A stretch of DNA of 64,000 nt from Spirometra erinaceieuropaei (Eukaryota; Platyhelminthes; Cestoda; Diphyllobothriidea; Diphyllobothriidae): the NCBI GenBank assembly GCA_902702965.1, contig CACRXP010000418.1, positions 35,433-99,432 on the forward strand, written 5' to 3'. The position numbers were made by a program, and so were the translations under genes. Shown one piece after another: positions 22,873 through 35,391 of the stretch. Every line of letters starts with the position of its first letter. The stretch's first letter is position 1. The notes under the pieces were generated by a model, which worked only from the letters and a program-made list of their open reading frames with translations, was not told the origin of the DNA and ran no database searches.

Positions 22873-23540
22873 TTCATGCATCGTGCCCTCACAGAATGCA
22901 CGCCATCGACGCTCTTGGCGAAACCTTTAGTGTTCGCCATATACTAGTAGTTTGGTCGCATCTCCCTTCCCCCATCCTCGGTTGGACTCGGATGAATGTA
23001 ATCGACCGCATCTGGGTTCCTATCGCCTCGAGACTGATCTTCATGATGCCCTCATTGAATGCGCTTCATCGATGCTCTTGGCGAAGCCTTCTATATTAGC
23101 CATATACTAGTAATCTGGTCGCATCTCATTTGCCTATCCTCGGATGGACTCTGATGAATGTAACAAACCGCATCTGGGTCCTTTTCGCCTCAAGACTGGT
23201 TGTCATCGTGCCCTTGCAGAATGCGCTCCATCGGCGATCTTGACAAAGCCTTCTATATTCGCCATATACTAGTAGATTGGTCGCATCTCCCTTCCCCCCA
23301 TGTTCCCCCTATGTTCGGATGGACTCGGTTGAATGAAACCGACCGCATCTGGGTTCTTGTCGCCTCGAGACTGGTTGTCATCATGCCCTTACAGAATGCG
23401 CTCCATCGGCGGTCTTGTCAAAGCCGTCTATATTCGCCATATACTAGTAGTCTGGTCGCATCTCCCCCCATGTTCGGATGGACTCGGTTGAATGAAACTG
23501 ACCGCATCTTGGTTCCTATCGGCTTGAGACTGGTTTTCAA
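22873..23540 (+). repeat. tandem array in LINE D 3' UTR, unit about 163-175 bp
   Basis: The marker GCCATATACTAGTA starts at about 22936, 23099, 23261 and 23436, giving spacings near 163, 162 and 175. Each unit also carries GGTCGCATCT, a GATGGACTCGG-like block and GAATGCGCTCCATCG. The solo 3' UTR copies at 30.1 and 32.2 kb carry a single unit. Confidence 0.85.
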
Positions 23541-23985
23541 TTTCGGCACTTATTTTTCTTATTCAAGGCGATACAGGCCAGTCCTGACCGACCCGCCTAC
23601 GTACCATTTTATGAAATCCGTTACACAATGCCATATACAGCTGACATCTATTTCGGCCATGTTGATGTCGGGCTTTATTCCATTTTGTACCGCCACATGC
23701 AGGCCAGTCCTCCCTTTTTTTCTGATGCTATTTTTCTGAGGGGTTTTTTTCTCCTGATAAATTACTACAATCATTTTTAAATTTTGCTTTGGAGTTTTTT
23801 TTTCACCCCTCGTTTTTTTTTCATTTTCATTTTGCTTAACGGACTTCTAATCTCAAAAACTATTCATTGCACTTTGTGCAGATTTTGCCTACAGCGTCTA
23901 AAATTTGCATGTAAATTTATTTTTACTTGCTTTGATGGGACCCCGACGGGTCTTTAATAAAAATAATTGAATTGAATTGAATTGA

Positions 23986-24490
23986 AAAAGATTATCCCCT
24001 ACTGGAGAACGTACAATAAAGAGTGACCAAGTTAGTCGGCGGATTAAGTAGCTTACATTTTGAGAGACGGTTGGAAAAGCAAAAAATATTTCCCCTCTCT
24101 TTTAGACAATACAGAGGGAATATGATCATGGCCTTCAGGATCGTCCGAGGGTTGGACTGTGCTCTTCAGTTTGACGATTTCTTCGAACTGGCGCGGACGA
24201 CAAATCTTCGAGGACACCAATACAAATTGAAGACGAAATACGCCAAACTCGAGTTGCGGGCCAAATTCTTCTCCCACCGGCTGGTTGAGGGGTGGAACAA
24301 ATTGCCGAATTCCGCTGTCTTAGCGGAAAACGTTGAAACCTTCAAAAGAAAACTAGACGAATTTGTGCTTGACTGTCAAATATTTACATGATATCAATGA
24401 CTGATATAACTGCTACGTATATATCTGCATTTTTTTTCATAGGTCTATCTGTAAATAGGGTTTTCCAAGGCTCTGCCTCTCTCTCTCTCT
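23986..24490 (+). mobile_element. LINE A/B-type 3' end fragment
   Basis: A frame at 24023-24391 reads TKLVGGLSSLHFERRLEKQ, FPLSFRQYRGNMIMAFRIVR, DDFFELARTTNLRGHQ and RLVEGWNKLPNSAV, the C-terminal domain of a family A/B LINE. It is followed by a 3' tail with GGCTCTGCCTCTCTCT and a CT/TA microsatellite. It sits directly behind the LINE D tail. Confidence 0.7.
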
Positions 24491-24494
24491 CTCA

Positions 24495-24805
24495 TATATA
24501 TACTGAATCTTCCGCTCATTGACACTCTCACAGCGAGAGATCGGTCTCATGCGACGAGCAACTCCTCCGTGGCGATTCCGCCGCCTCTTTGCCATACATC
24601 TAAGCGCTCCCTCCTTTTTGCTTCCAAATATGCCTTCCTTTGGAATTATCTTCCGCCAGAAATTAGGTCATCGCCTAAGTTACTGGTATTCAAGTCAAAA
24701 TTACGTAAACACCTTACACCGAAAAGCATAAGGGCACTTTTAACGGTCTAATTTCCGAACACTCAGCTTATTGACTTCGAGAAGGGTCCTCCTGGGATTT
24801 AGTAG
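24495..24805 (+). mobile_element. LINE D-type C-terminal fragment
   Basis: A frame at 24569-24751 reads SKRSLLFASKYAFLWNYLP and PEIRSSPKLLVFKSKLR, followed by DFEKGPPGI. It matches the C-terminus of LINE D ORF2 (SKRSLFFASRYTFLWNNLP, EKGPPGI) and is 5'-truncated. Confidence 0.7.
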
Positions 24806-24816
24806 AATAGGTTTAT

Positions 24817-27470
24817 GCATATGTATATTGAAGGGTTACAGGCAGAGCCCTTGACCCTATTTATGTACAGTGCTTTCGCAGATTCATACTCAAAAATAAA
24901 ATTAAACTGCAGGCGTTTAAAATGTGAGTGGGTCACAGTTCAATCATAATCATAAGGTAGTGCATGCGGTCTCTGCAAATTAGTGCGGAAGATTGTATAT
25001 GACAGATTTTACAAAACTGGCTGTGCATAGTCATGCTGCACAAGCCGATTTCTGTCGAAAACTAGACGAACAAGTTTTATTTTAAACACACAAACTGTGT
25101 CAGCCGTCACCATCTCACTTGGAAGCGAGTTCCACGGTCTGTAAACCCGATGGTTGAATGAAAATTTTCGTCGGTCTAAACGCGTGCGCTCATTCCCGAC
25201 TTTGTATGCATGGCCGCGTAGTTGGTTTGTACCGGCGAACTCAAAGAAGTCCTCTGCTCTTAATGAGCAACCCTGGCCGCGAACAATCCGGAAGGTCCAG
25301 AGTAGACTGCAGTTTATTTGTCTATAAGAGAGAGGGAATAGGCCAAGGAAAGTCAGCCTCTCCTGATAAGACAATTGTTTCAGACCGTCGACCATCTTTG
25401 TCGCTCTGCGTTGCACCTGTTCGAGTAAGTTGGTATCCTTCCTCATCCATGGTGAGGCTGCTGGCATTCCATACTCTAGATGAGGTCTTACAAAGACACC
25501 AAAGAGTCTTTCGAAGAGTTCGGGAGGAAATATTTTAAATGCACGTCTGATCCAGTGTAGAGTAGTAGTTGCCTTCTGGACCATCTTTCTGCAGTGTTCT
25601 GATGGCGATAGATTTGTGGTCGTCCATACACCCAGATCTCTGTGTCTTTCCACAGTTTCTAACCTCGTTCCGTCAATATAGTACTGGTGTTTGGGACAGG
25701 CATTGCGGCCGGTGTTCAGGTGCAAAACCACGCATTTGGACACGTTAAACATCAAAAGCCATCTGTTCGACCAAGCGCACAGTTTGTTGATGTTCGACTG
25801 TAACTTCTCTGCGTCATCATCACACTTGACTTCACTTCATATTTTTATGTCATCCGCGAACATGAGAGCCTCGCAATTCACTTCGCTGATACAGTCATTA
25901 ACATAAATCAGGAAGAGTAGTGGGCCTAAGACAGAACCCTGTGGGACACCACTTTCCACCTTTACCCATTCCGAGGTAGAATTACTAACGACGACTCTTT
26001 GTAGTCTGGAGGACAGGAAACTCCTGATCCATTTAAACATTCTCCCTTGAATCCCTACATCCCAGATCTTTTGTAAAAGAAGCCTGTGTGGGACACTGTC
26101 AAAGGCCTTCTTTAAGTCAAAAAATATGACATCTACTGGAAAACCCTTATCGGAAGCTCGTGTCCATTTCTCGTGCGAGTAAAGAACGCTCGTTAGGCAG
26201 GAGCGCCCTGGACGAAAGCCGTGCTGGGCATCGCACAATATTTTGTTCTGTTCCAGGTATTTCATCAAGTGTCTTTTGACAATGCGTTCCATTATTTTAC
26301 ACGCGATGCAAGTAAGACTGACAGGACGATAATTTCCGCAGTCAAGTCTTGAGCCTCCTTTATGGATCGGAGTAATGAGTGCGCACTTCCATTCCTCCGG
26401 TAGCTCGCCGTCTTCAAATGACTTTTGAAATATTGCGGATAAGGGTTTGCACAGTTCATTAGCAAGTTCACGAAGTACTAGGGCGGGAATTCTATCTGGG
26501 CCAGGCGATTTAGCAGGTTTCAGCCGGAGTAGCTCGGCCCTAACTATGGTAGATGAAAAGAGTGGTTCCTCGGTTAAGGAGGGTAGGGAGGGGATAGGAT
26601 GGGGAAGGGTACTGGGAGGAGAGGTTGGTTGGCGAATGGAGGGATGGGCAATTATAGCACTAGGTTCTCGGGTGAAGACTGACTGAAAGAAGTCGGAAAG
26701 GAGGGATGCTTTAACCTGGTCATCAATCTCCACTTTTCCATCTGCAGACCTGAGGGCAGGGATGAGCTTTTGAGTCCTTTTAGTACTTCGTATATAACCA
26801 TATAGAATTTTCGGATGCTCCAACGAATTTTGAAGTATGTTCAGTTCAAACTTCTTTCGCAGCTTTGAGGCCTCACTTTTACAGACGTTTCGTTGCCGCT
26901 TATAGTCCTTTAAGTGTTCGTCGGAGCCAGTTAGTCTGTAACGCCTCCACAGACGATTCCTTTTTCTGAAAGAGGCCTTCAAGTCCGGGTTTATCCATTT
27001 TGGGCGGTTTGTGATTTTCTTTCTTCTGAGAGGACAATTGGAATAAACAATCTCTTTCAGTAAGGAACTGAAAGTATTCCAGTTATCGTTTGCTCGACCA
27101 TTCAGTTCAGTCTCCCATGATATAGCTGCCGCTTCCCTCCTCATGAGAGGATAGTCCCCTTTCCAAATGTTTCTCTCCCACCTCTCGGGTTGGACGGGTT
27201 TGGAAAACAGTGAGTATTCAAAGTAGAGCGTGATGTGGTCGCTTGACCCTAATGGCTGTCGGTCCCGCAGGTCTAACACATTTTCCTCCTCTCGGGTAAA
27301 AATAAGATCAAGGCAGTTCGACTGCAGCAATTCCCTGACCCGTGTTCCAAAGGTAACATTCTGGCAGAGAAGTTTGTCCGTTGCCCATTGAAGTAGTTTG
27401 TGATTAAAGCTGTCTTGCGGCCCTTCTGCAGTCCACGTTAGCCAATCAGTGCCAGGAGCCCTTTGGGCAC
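24817..27470 (-). mobile_element. LINE family A, copy 2 (longer)
   Basis: The minus strand carries the family A 3' tail at 24817-25008 and ORF2 from 25009 to about 27470. The 5' truncation falls inside the endonuclease, near the APGTDW segment that normally follows GDFN. It is closely similar to copy 1 over the shared 1.35 kb. The 5' edge is approximate. Confidence 0.85.
25009..27470 (-). pseudogene. LINE family A ORF2 with one in-frame TGA, 5'-truncated
   Basis: From 27470 the frame reads the end of the endonuclease (CLDLIFTREEENV, SSDHITLYFEYS), a basic linker (RPKWINPDLKASFRKRNR), then PAKSPGPDRIPALVLREL, GNYRPVSLTCIACKIMER, QHGFRPGRSCLTSVL, FFDLKKAFDSVPHR, GVPQGSVLGPLLFLIYVND and MFADDIKI. 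A TGA at 25837-25839 follows, and the frame reopens to 25009. The TGA is in exactly the same place as in copy 1. No other stop or frameshift interrupts about 815 codons, so the copy looks young. Confidence 0.85.
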
Positions 27471-28784
27471 TGTCAGTCCCCTTTGAACTCAGGAAAAAAA
27501 CCCAAAACAAACTCATCAATTTCAACTGCACTTTGACTTCATTTGTTTCGGGTGTCTGTTTAGCCAAAAGAGCGCGAATTGAGAGTTTGTTTTAAGTTAA
27601 AAAACCTCAGTTCTAGGGGAAAATAATAACAAAAGTTTTAAAAAATAACGATATGTACAATATAAAAATTGATGTTTGCAGTTTGGTAGTTTTTGGGGGC
27701 ATGAATAATATGTCCTTCATGGCAATTGAAGAACTTTGTTATCGGCCTGACCTTGAAAGTATTTTCCTGTTGGGTAAATTTCGGTGTGCTCTAGTTGCTG
27801 GTTTGTAACGTCCCTTGGTACGAACAGAGTTGTTTGAATGTCGGGACACTTTTGGCGCGCGGACCTGGGATGGAGATGGCGTAACTGCGTGATGGCGAAG
27901 ACGGCCGGTGTTCCTTCCTCTCGCTACCGCCGACCTCCTCCCGCAACGAACCGCTGCTCTCGACTCTCTCTCGCTCTCTTTCTCAACGTCGGCTCCCCCT
28001 CGGCCCTTCCCTGCAGTTGCCCACAGCGCTGCATCCCAACCGGCTGTTTAGCTAGTATCTCAGGGTCGTCTATCCATCCAGACAGGTCACTTATTCGCTG
28101 TTCCTCGTTGCACATGTACATTGACATTTGTTATATACATTCTCCATATCATGTTGTTCCATTACACTATGTCCATACTCGACGTACTCTATTCTTCCGA
28201 GTGTAAACGAGTTTCGAGGATGTTAACAGTTCGGTTCAGGTCTACCTCTGCCAGGATCTCTTCTCGGCGTTTCCTTACTCTGGTGTGTGCTACCCTTGAC
28301 GTCCTCGGCCGCTACTGGTTGTCAGTCTATCTGGCCAGCTGTAAGGGGGCGGTCGCACAGTTCCTACGTGTTTTTCGGGAGGCTTACCATCGTTGTCTGG
28401 ACTAAGAGCTGGAAAAGATGAATATATATCAGGAGTAAGAAGCATTCAATGGTAAGTCACAATCAAAACTGTCAAACTACTATTGAATCCTGGATCATAT
28501 TGTTCTTGTTAATGTGAAATTATAGGATTAGTGGTCGACTGTTTACTATGAGCTAATATAGTTCTATATATGTTTAATATGGCCTTAATATAGACATAAG
28601 CACGACTAATATGCAGGGTTTTATCGAAGGATGTATTTTTATTAGCTTCATAAGGGATATTTAGTGTCAGGTGATATAGCTGATGAAAACGAGAAATTTA
28701 GAAGAGAAAGAATATAACTATCTGTTCTGTGTTTATCAATGATGTTATCTTTTATAAATTTGATTATTTTTAGTGCTATATTCC
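27471..28784. other. no gene recognised; GC-rich block at 27.83-28.4 kb
   Basis: AT-rich to about 27780, then a GC-rich block with frames on both strands (for example 27838-28206 +) that match nothing I know, then AT-rich to 28784. The GC-rich block could be a CpG-type promoter or the 5' end of another element. There is no direct evidence for either. Confidence 0.25.
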
Positions 28785-30005
28785 GGTATTATTCAAGCGG
28801 CTGGCATCATCAGAGCCCTTTTGGACCAAATTCTATATCAAAGAATTGACTTAAAAATGTCCTATCTTATTCAAAAATAAATCTGTATTGTTATTTGAAA
28901 GGAATTTCTTAGTTTTTATTTTAGACTCGATTAGGGTTCGACTTTTCCGGATAGAACTTGGAAGAGAATTCCAGATAGTCGCATATCTTATGGAGTAGAA
29001 ATTTGACCGTTGGGACTTTGTGAATTTGGGAATCCTTATAATATCCTCGTTATTTCTGGTGTTTCTAGGGGCGGTTTGGTTGGTAAATGAATTCATTTTG
29101 AGAATATCTTGGTCGTGGGTGACCTTGAATAGGAAGTTTAGACCATTTTGAAGTCTTCTGATCCAGAGTGGTCGAAGACCGTATTTATGATATAGTTCTA
29201 AGTATGAAGCCTGGATGCCATGACTTCTAGATAAAGATCTAGTAAAACGTCTCTGAATGCCTTCTAGTTTCTTTCGGCCGTCTGAGGGCATTATGCCGAA
29301 GAAAATTGAACAATAATCTAGGAGAGTTAAAACACACATCTTGAAAAGTTCTATCCTTAGTGTATTTAAGGTGAAATTTTCGCATATGAATCCACACAGG
29401 CGAGTGGCTTTCGGTGATATTTGTTGGACGTGGGGAGATAAATCAAGGGTATTTGTATAGCTGAGATCTTAATCTTTCACCGATTGGGTCTCTGGTATTT
29501 CATTATCCTCGAATATTATGAGGGGAAGTTTTTGTGGGCCAAATATCAGGAGATGGCATTTTTCGGGTGAAAAGGCATCTGCCACTGACTACTCCATTCG
29601 CTGAGTTTTCTGAGATCAGTTTCAATCGTTCTATGAATATTGGCTACTGTATTCCCGTTATATTCATATGCATGTTTAAGGTCGTCCGCATATAAAAACG
29701 TCTTAGTTGAGACAGATATGGACGATTAGTCGTGAATATATATAAGAAATAGAAGGGGGCCTAGGATAGTGCCTTGAAGTACGCCACTGGTAATAGGGGA
29801 TGGTTCTGAGACTACGTTTCGAATTTGCACCACTTGGTATCGGTTTTGAAGATAGGATTTAAGAAAATCGAGAAGGGGCGGCCTAATTCCATGACTTTTT
29901 AGCTTTATCAGTAGTCTTTTATGGGGGGCTTTGTCAAAGGTCTTTCTTAGATCGAAGTATATTGAAGCTACTGTTATCAAGTGGTAACCCTCAATTATAT
30001 CATTA
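28785..30005 (-). mobile_element. LINE D-related fragment, decayed
   Basis: On the minus strand an RT piece at 29980-29726 reads IYFDLRKTFDKAPHKR, GVLQGTILGPLLFLIYIHD and then a TAA. The same frame goes on to FLYADDLKHAYEYNG, an intact active-site box. After several frameshifts the C-terminal domain at 29339-28851 has KLEGIQRRFTRSL, LYHKYGLRPLWIRRLQNG and ATIWNSLPSSIRKS. It ends near FGPKGL, like the EKGPPGI end of LINE D. The 5' part is missing. Confidence 0.7.
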
Positions 30006-30034
30006 GAAACCCCGGTTTTTAATTGGTTTCTAAA

Positions 30035-30690
30035 TCCACTGCTATCACCCCTCCCCGATAGCGACGATGTTCGCGGCTCTTGATGTCATCTCCCGCATTT
30101 CGACCTCATGGGGTCTGTGGGCGTTCACGGCGGAACCCTCAGTATTCGCCGTCTACTAGTAGTTTGGTCGCACCTCCTTTCCACGCTCCTCGGCTGGGCT
30201 CGAAGCGTACTGTGGCCGATCGCGCCTGGGTTCCTCTCGTCTGGCCTCTTTGAGGCGAATAGTCTCATCCGGCGTATCAATCCTGCCCTGACGATGCTAG
30301 TTCTGAATCCCGTATACAATTCCACATGTAGGCCAGTCCTCTCCGACCCGCATGCGTACCGCTCAAGGCTGACATTTATTTCTGCCCTGACGATGTCCGA
30401 TTATAAAACGTTATATACCGCCACATGTAGGCCAGTCCTGCCCGAATTCTTCTGTTATAATTTTCTAGTGAGGGTTTTTTCTCTTGTAAAATTACTCCAG
30501 TCATTTTTCAAATTTGAAGTGGAGTTTTTTATCATCGCTCGCTAACCATTTTTCTTAATGGACTACAAATTCGGAAACTATGAATTGCATTTTGTACAGA
30601 TTCTGCCTACCTCGTCTAAAATTCGTTTATAAATTTATTTTAACTTGCTTTGATGGGATTCCGACGGGTCTTTAATAAAAAATTATTATT
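30035..30690 (+). mobile_element. solo 3' UTR copy of LINE D
   Basis: Matches the LINE D 3' UTR: one ACTAGTAGTTTGGTCGCA unit, repeated AGGCCAGTCCT motifs, the AATTGCATTTTGTACAG block and the terminal GACGGGTCTTTAATAAAAAA. No coding part remains. The tail is an ATT microsatellite rather than the AATTG tail of the full copy. Confidence 0.8.
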
Positions 30691-30929
30691 ATGACAAGGT
30701 CGACCGACGGAACGCCTTCTCGTGGAGTTTCGTTGGAGTCTGGACTTTCTACTGCAGTTGTGCTCTCAGAAACTGTTGGAATATTTAAATGCGGAAGAGG
30801 TACTAATATGCTGAAAAACTACTGCACATATGATCAAGATTGTATGCGTGGTGGCAGTTTACGCCTAGCTTAAGCACACTAGTGGTTTTGCGCCGCTTTT
30901 CAGAATTACTGCTGTAAAATGAGTACTAT

Positions 30930-31620
30930 TGTTCTATGGGATATGGATAGGTAGCTGAAGGGGGAAGCCTTATGCTTCAGTCATACTGATTCAGTTTTCT
31001 TGAAGCAGGTTTACCGGAATCTCACCAGCACCGGGAGATTTATATTCCTTCATAGTTTCCATTTCTTTAGAAGCCCGTTCTTCTCAAAACAGAATATTTT
31101 CTATAGCTGATGCCCCCATGTTCTCATAAACAAGTTATGTGAAGTCCACTTCACCTATAACAACAGACTAGTTGAATAAAGAAAAATATTCAGCTTTGTT
31201 TGTACTATCTGATGTCTTGAGACCCTCCTCATTCCTCTTAACAGGGATCGGCTTCCTGTTATGTGCGCCCTCTCGCAGGTAATTGTAAAAGGGACTAGGC
31301 TATTTAATGGCTGGGTGGAGAAAAATACGCTTAAACAAGTAGGCCTTTGACCATGTTCTTCTGGGCTTTGTAGTCTTCAAAGGCTGCATTTCCGTTGTTT
31401 CCACGAAACCTCTTCCATAGCAATACTTTCGTTCCGACCAATGTCTTAACTTTCATGATGGCCACTGAGGCTGATTCATCTTCCCGGCCTTCGTGAGGCG
31501 CAACAAACAAGCGTAACTTAAATAACTTCCATCCCTTGGTGATGCTTCCAGAAAGCAGAGCATCCAAGTCTATCCGCAGCGCATCAACTCTCATCGAAAA
31601 TATCCTTGCCATATTTTTGA
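30930..31620 (-). mobile_element. decayed LINE fragment (between endonuclease and RT)
   Basis: The minus frame at 31612-31331 ends KVLLWKRFRGNNG and FEDYKAQKNMVKGLL, the basic linker of LINE ORF2. Further down the minus strand KEMETMKEYKSPGAGEIPV matches the KSPGxDxIP lead-in to RT. Strongly frameshifted. Confidence 0.55.
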
Positions 31621-31964
31621 CTTCCTTTTTGTTTATTGTATAAGGTACATAATGTAGAGAGCATCCTCAAAAATGAACTGTATGATCACATCGATCGCGC
31701 AGATGTAGGCAGTAAACCTCGTATATACTGTCAGAATCTACTGCTCAGACGATATCCAGACAATTAACTCCTTGGTCCTCGCGCGCGCTTGTTGGAACTA
31801 AAATATACTAGATGAGGGGAGCTTCATATGTTGGTTATAAGTGACGGTAGTTGGAGATATACTTTGAATACTTCGTCCGCATATTACGTCCTTAAATACT
31901 GGGTGCACTGAAGTTACTCATGAGAGCGGAATGAAGTCGGGGGCTGCGCCTTGCTCTGAATACT

Positions 31965-32765
31965 AGCTGGATTGAACTTTTATTTTCCTCATCCTTCCCG
32001 AACAACCTTCTCTGTGGCACCGGGGAAGGGTCACTGGGAATTTAGGACGCCGCCATTAAATTTCCGCATCCGCTCACATTTCCCTCTTTTGTGTGTAATA
32101 TCGCCTCCTGAGATCCCTCAGCAGAGATGTTAATTTTTCCAATTTTCCAGTTCATGCATCGTGCCCGTCACAGAATGCGCCCTATTGACATTCTTAGAGG
32201 AACCTTCTGTATCCGCCATATACTAGTAGTCTGGTCGCATCTGCCTTGCCCCCTCCTCGGCTGAACTCGGCTGACTGTAACCGATCGCATCTGGGTCCCT
32301 ATCGCGTCGACTGGTTTTCTGTTCGCAACTTTGACATGAATGACCTCATCCGGCATATGAATTCTGTCTTGATGAAGTCCGTTTTGAAACTTTTACTCAA
32401 TACCACATACAGGCCAGTCCTGCCTGACCCGCCAACTTACCCCTTCGTGAAATCAGTTATATACTGCCACATACAGGCCGGTCCTGCCTGTTTGCTACAA
32501 ATTTAGGAGAGACAGTACTTTTGTCCTATAGCGTTAATCAAGTCACACTCATTTTGTTTGGATGTAAAGAGTTCATTTTTCCCAGCTCGCTCATCATTTA
32601 TCGTAGTACAATATTTATTCAATAATTATGAACTAAGTATTGTATAGATTCTGTATACTTGTTCTAAAATTCTAAAATTAATGTAAAAGTTATACATTCT
32701 TGCTATAAACGGACCCTTACGGGTCTTGAATAAAAATTAACACGATTATTATTAGTATTATCAAA
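31965..32765 (+). mobile_element. second solo 3' end of LINE D
   Basis: Begins with TTTTCCTCATCCTTCCCGAACA, matching the end of LINE D ORF2, then the 3' UTR with one GCCATATACTAGTAGTCTGG unit, AGGCCAGTCCTGCC motifs and the terminal GGACCCTTACGGGTCTTG followed by AATAAAAATTA and an ATT-rich tail. Confidence 0.8.
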
Positions 32766-35391
32766 CTCGACCCATTCCCCACCGAAGTAAAAAGTTCAGC
32801 TACATCCGCCTGGACACTGATGGCCTCTGACACGATCCAGTGGCTGTTTTTATATTTCACTCTGCACAGACCGATCCAGGCGGCGACCAGATACTACTCA
32901 TACGTCGAACGTCGGTGCTGCATCGATGGTCAGCATCTGTCGCAATATGTGGCGCTCCATAAGCCATCATATCTGGCTTCAGTGCGCTGTCCCAGAGTTT
33001 GGCCTGTTCCAATCATTTTTGGATTGGGCGAAGATTTGAACCTCAAGCGAACACCAAGATGAAAATGGGGATTGTTGGAAAGTGTCAACGTCACTTGGAG
33101 GCCTACGCAAGCGCAACAGAGAATCAGGAAAACTTGAAGGACCATTCCCTTATGATGCCATTGGGCACCCACTCGGATCTTAATTATGGTTGCGAGCATT
33201 GAGCAAATGAAGTGGCTTTGAACGACATATCCGGATAACTTGGTGAGATGTTTTCTCCAATTCCTAGCGGAGATGACAAGAACATTGAACAGTTTGATTC
33301 CCCGGTCGTTAACATGGTTACTTGATCGTTTCTCGAATGCTGGCGTCCCCTTTACTTGGCCGCAGATCAGCTGGAGCTCGATACCATGGGTGGTAAGCCC
33401 TGTGCCGATAAGCCGCAAGCGGAATAAACACAGGCGTACTCACGGCGCAGGCCACGCAAGGATTGATACTCATAACGGCAAGGAACTCGAAATGAAAGAA
33501 CAATTGCTGCATCTGTCTGTTAACGCGTTTGATTGCCTTTGGCTAGCAGCAAAGCTTGTCCCACCAATGCTGCCCTCTTTGTCTTTTTAGCTCGGAAAAC
33601 TCCCTTTTTAGTCCGTTGCACTTTGAAAGATTCGCAGGCCTCCATTGCTTAACCAGGAGAGGCTAAAGCTACGCAATCCCAAGTTAGAGAGATTTCTTCC
33701 GAATTTTCGAAGATGATTAGGCATAGGGGTGAAAACCGTGCAAAATTGCTTTGCATGCATTTTTATATAATACGTCCACGAAAAAAATGACCCCGCTAGT
33801 TGCATAATTGGCTTTCATTTATAGTCTGTTCGATCAGTGTCGGCGAGTTTTCTTTGAACTACCATGATTCGGTCAGACGCTTAATCTTCGTCCGTCTAGT
33901 TTTCTACTGTAAATTTCTGTCTGTACACCGTAATTGTACGGTCCGATGAGTCGAATTTAGCCTTGCGTGATGTTGTCCCATATCCCTATCATTTCTGGCT
34001 TTCGATGAGAGCTCCTTTGTTGGGCTCTTTGTTACGGAATATGCAAGCCCTGTCTTCAAATATTTGATTTTGAATAATTCTCTCTCGACATCAGCGAGCG
34101 GTCCTTGATTTTGGCGCAAACTTTGCAGGCTGACTTGAAATTCGAAGACCTGACCGCCAGTTTAAAAACTGTGTCCGGGAGGACGCTAATCTCGTTTCAG
34201 AGGTGCGACTAGGCGACAGCAAATGGAATCACTTACGACTTTTTCATTCCTTAGAATTGCGCCCGACTTATCCTACTCAACTTTATTTCGATATCACCCA
34301 GGCTTTACATGGATGTTTTTCTTGATTTCATCAGCCTCTTAATTTTGCCTATTGCTGATAACTTTACATCGATAAATGCCTCACTTGTGCACATTGTGCT
34401 TTCCCAGTCAGTCACATAACTAATCTTGGACTTACAGACTCAGGGTTGCTAGTATTTGACTACGCAATTATAATTGCGTTTGAACTGTTGCTTGCTTAGT
34501 TGTATGAGTCGTGTTGAATCGTTATCTTATTTTTATATATACTTAGTCAAGTTAGTAAGTACCCGAGACGCGCACCAATACGATTCCAATTGGACTAGGT
34601 GCAGAATTACAAAAAACGTAGTAATTACAGCCTTCGGAGTACTACGGAATGACTAACAGTACCAGAAAAAAGAGATATTACCTATTAGGGCGATTCACCA
34701 TATTCACAGTCCGCAGCATAATGATGCAATCAACTGCGATAGGAGAGACCATGCCGTAGTATCTGCGGTAGTTAGGAAGGTAAGGGACGGGATAATGGGC
34801 ATTCTCTCGAGCATGCGGTCACCTGAACCGCATTGTGTTTCAAGTTGAATGCGTCAGCTTCTACATGGTTCAGTTAAATGTTTTGCAGTGCATGTTTGGT
34901 GGATCAAGCACTAAAGCGTTACCTTCCATAGTTTAAATCAACAAATTTTTGCACTCGCGGTGGCCCGAACCCTTCACAGACTTGTGGACTGTGTTTTTCT
35001 CGTACGCTTCCAAAAATATGCCTTTGCAGATGTACTCAACTCTGATGACTAATTGCCAGCTGTTCGACAGCCACAGGCCGTCGTTCTCCCATGGAGTTGA
35101 GGGAGATTCGCAAGTAACCGAACATAAGACATTAGTGTTATCATGTGAGTCATAGCCATGCTGAAAATCCATAGAAGCCCGACTAAACAGAGGGCTAGGG
35201 TATCGAGGTTGCAAGACTGCTGCAGGTTTTTAACTTGGTATTCGCATTCACTTCGTGTCAAAATAAACCCACGAGCGCAGCACACTCCTATACTATCGTC
35301 CAACCACTCCACTTAATTTTATCTTACGTACCTAATTTTTCGTTTTAGTTTTCCCTTGATATCAGTCATTCATACATCGTATCCAACGACA
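32766..35391. other. no gene recognised
   Basis: About 2.6 kb. Overlapping frames at 32930-33418 (minus) and 33240-33590 (plus) have no recognisable motif or splice support. No transposon protein found. Confidence 0.3.

Larger units (their letters stand above)
18575..23985 (+). mobile_element. near full-length LINE family D
   Basis: The most complete LINE here: ORF1, ORF2, a long 3' UTR with a tandem array, and a 3' tail ending GACGGGTCTTTAATAAAAA followed by an AATTG microsatellite. Solo copies of its 3' end lie at 30035-30690 and 31965-32765. ORF2 carries two stops and two frameshifts, and ORF1 one stop. It is a recent but dead copy. Confidence 0.85.

Noticed and set aside
22934..23540. 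CRISPR-like array
   Set aside because: The units are 163-175 bp tandem copies in a LINE 3' UTR with no short repeats or unique spacers, and the DNA is eukaryotic.
25158..25538. 126-residue plus-strand frame
   Set aside because: It is the antisense of the LINE A C-terminal domain; the same antisense frame appears at copy 1.
32930..33418. 162-residue minus-strand frame
   Set aside because: The composition looks like random translation, there are no motifs, and an opposite-strand frame overlaps it.
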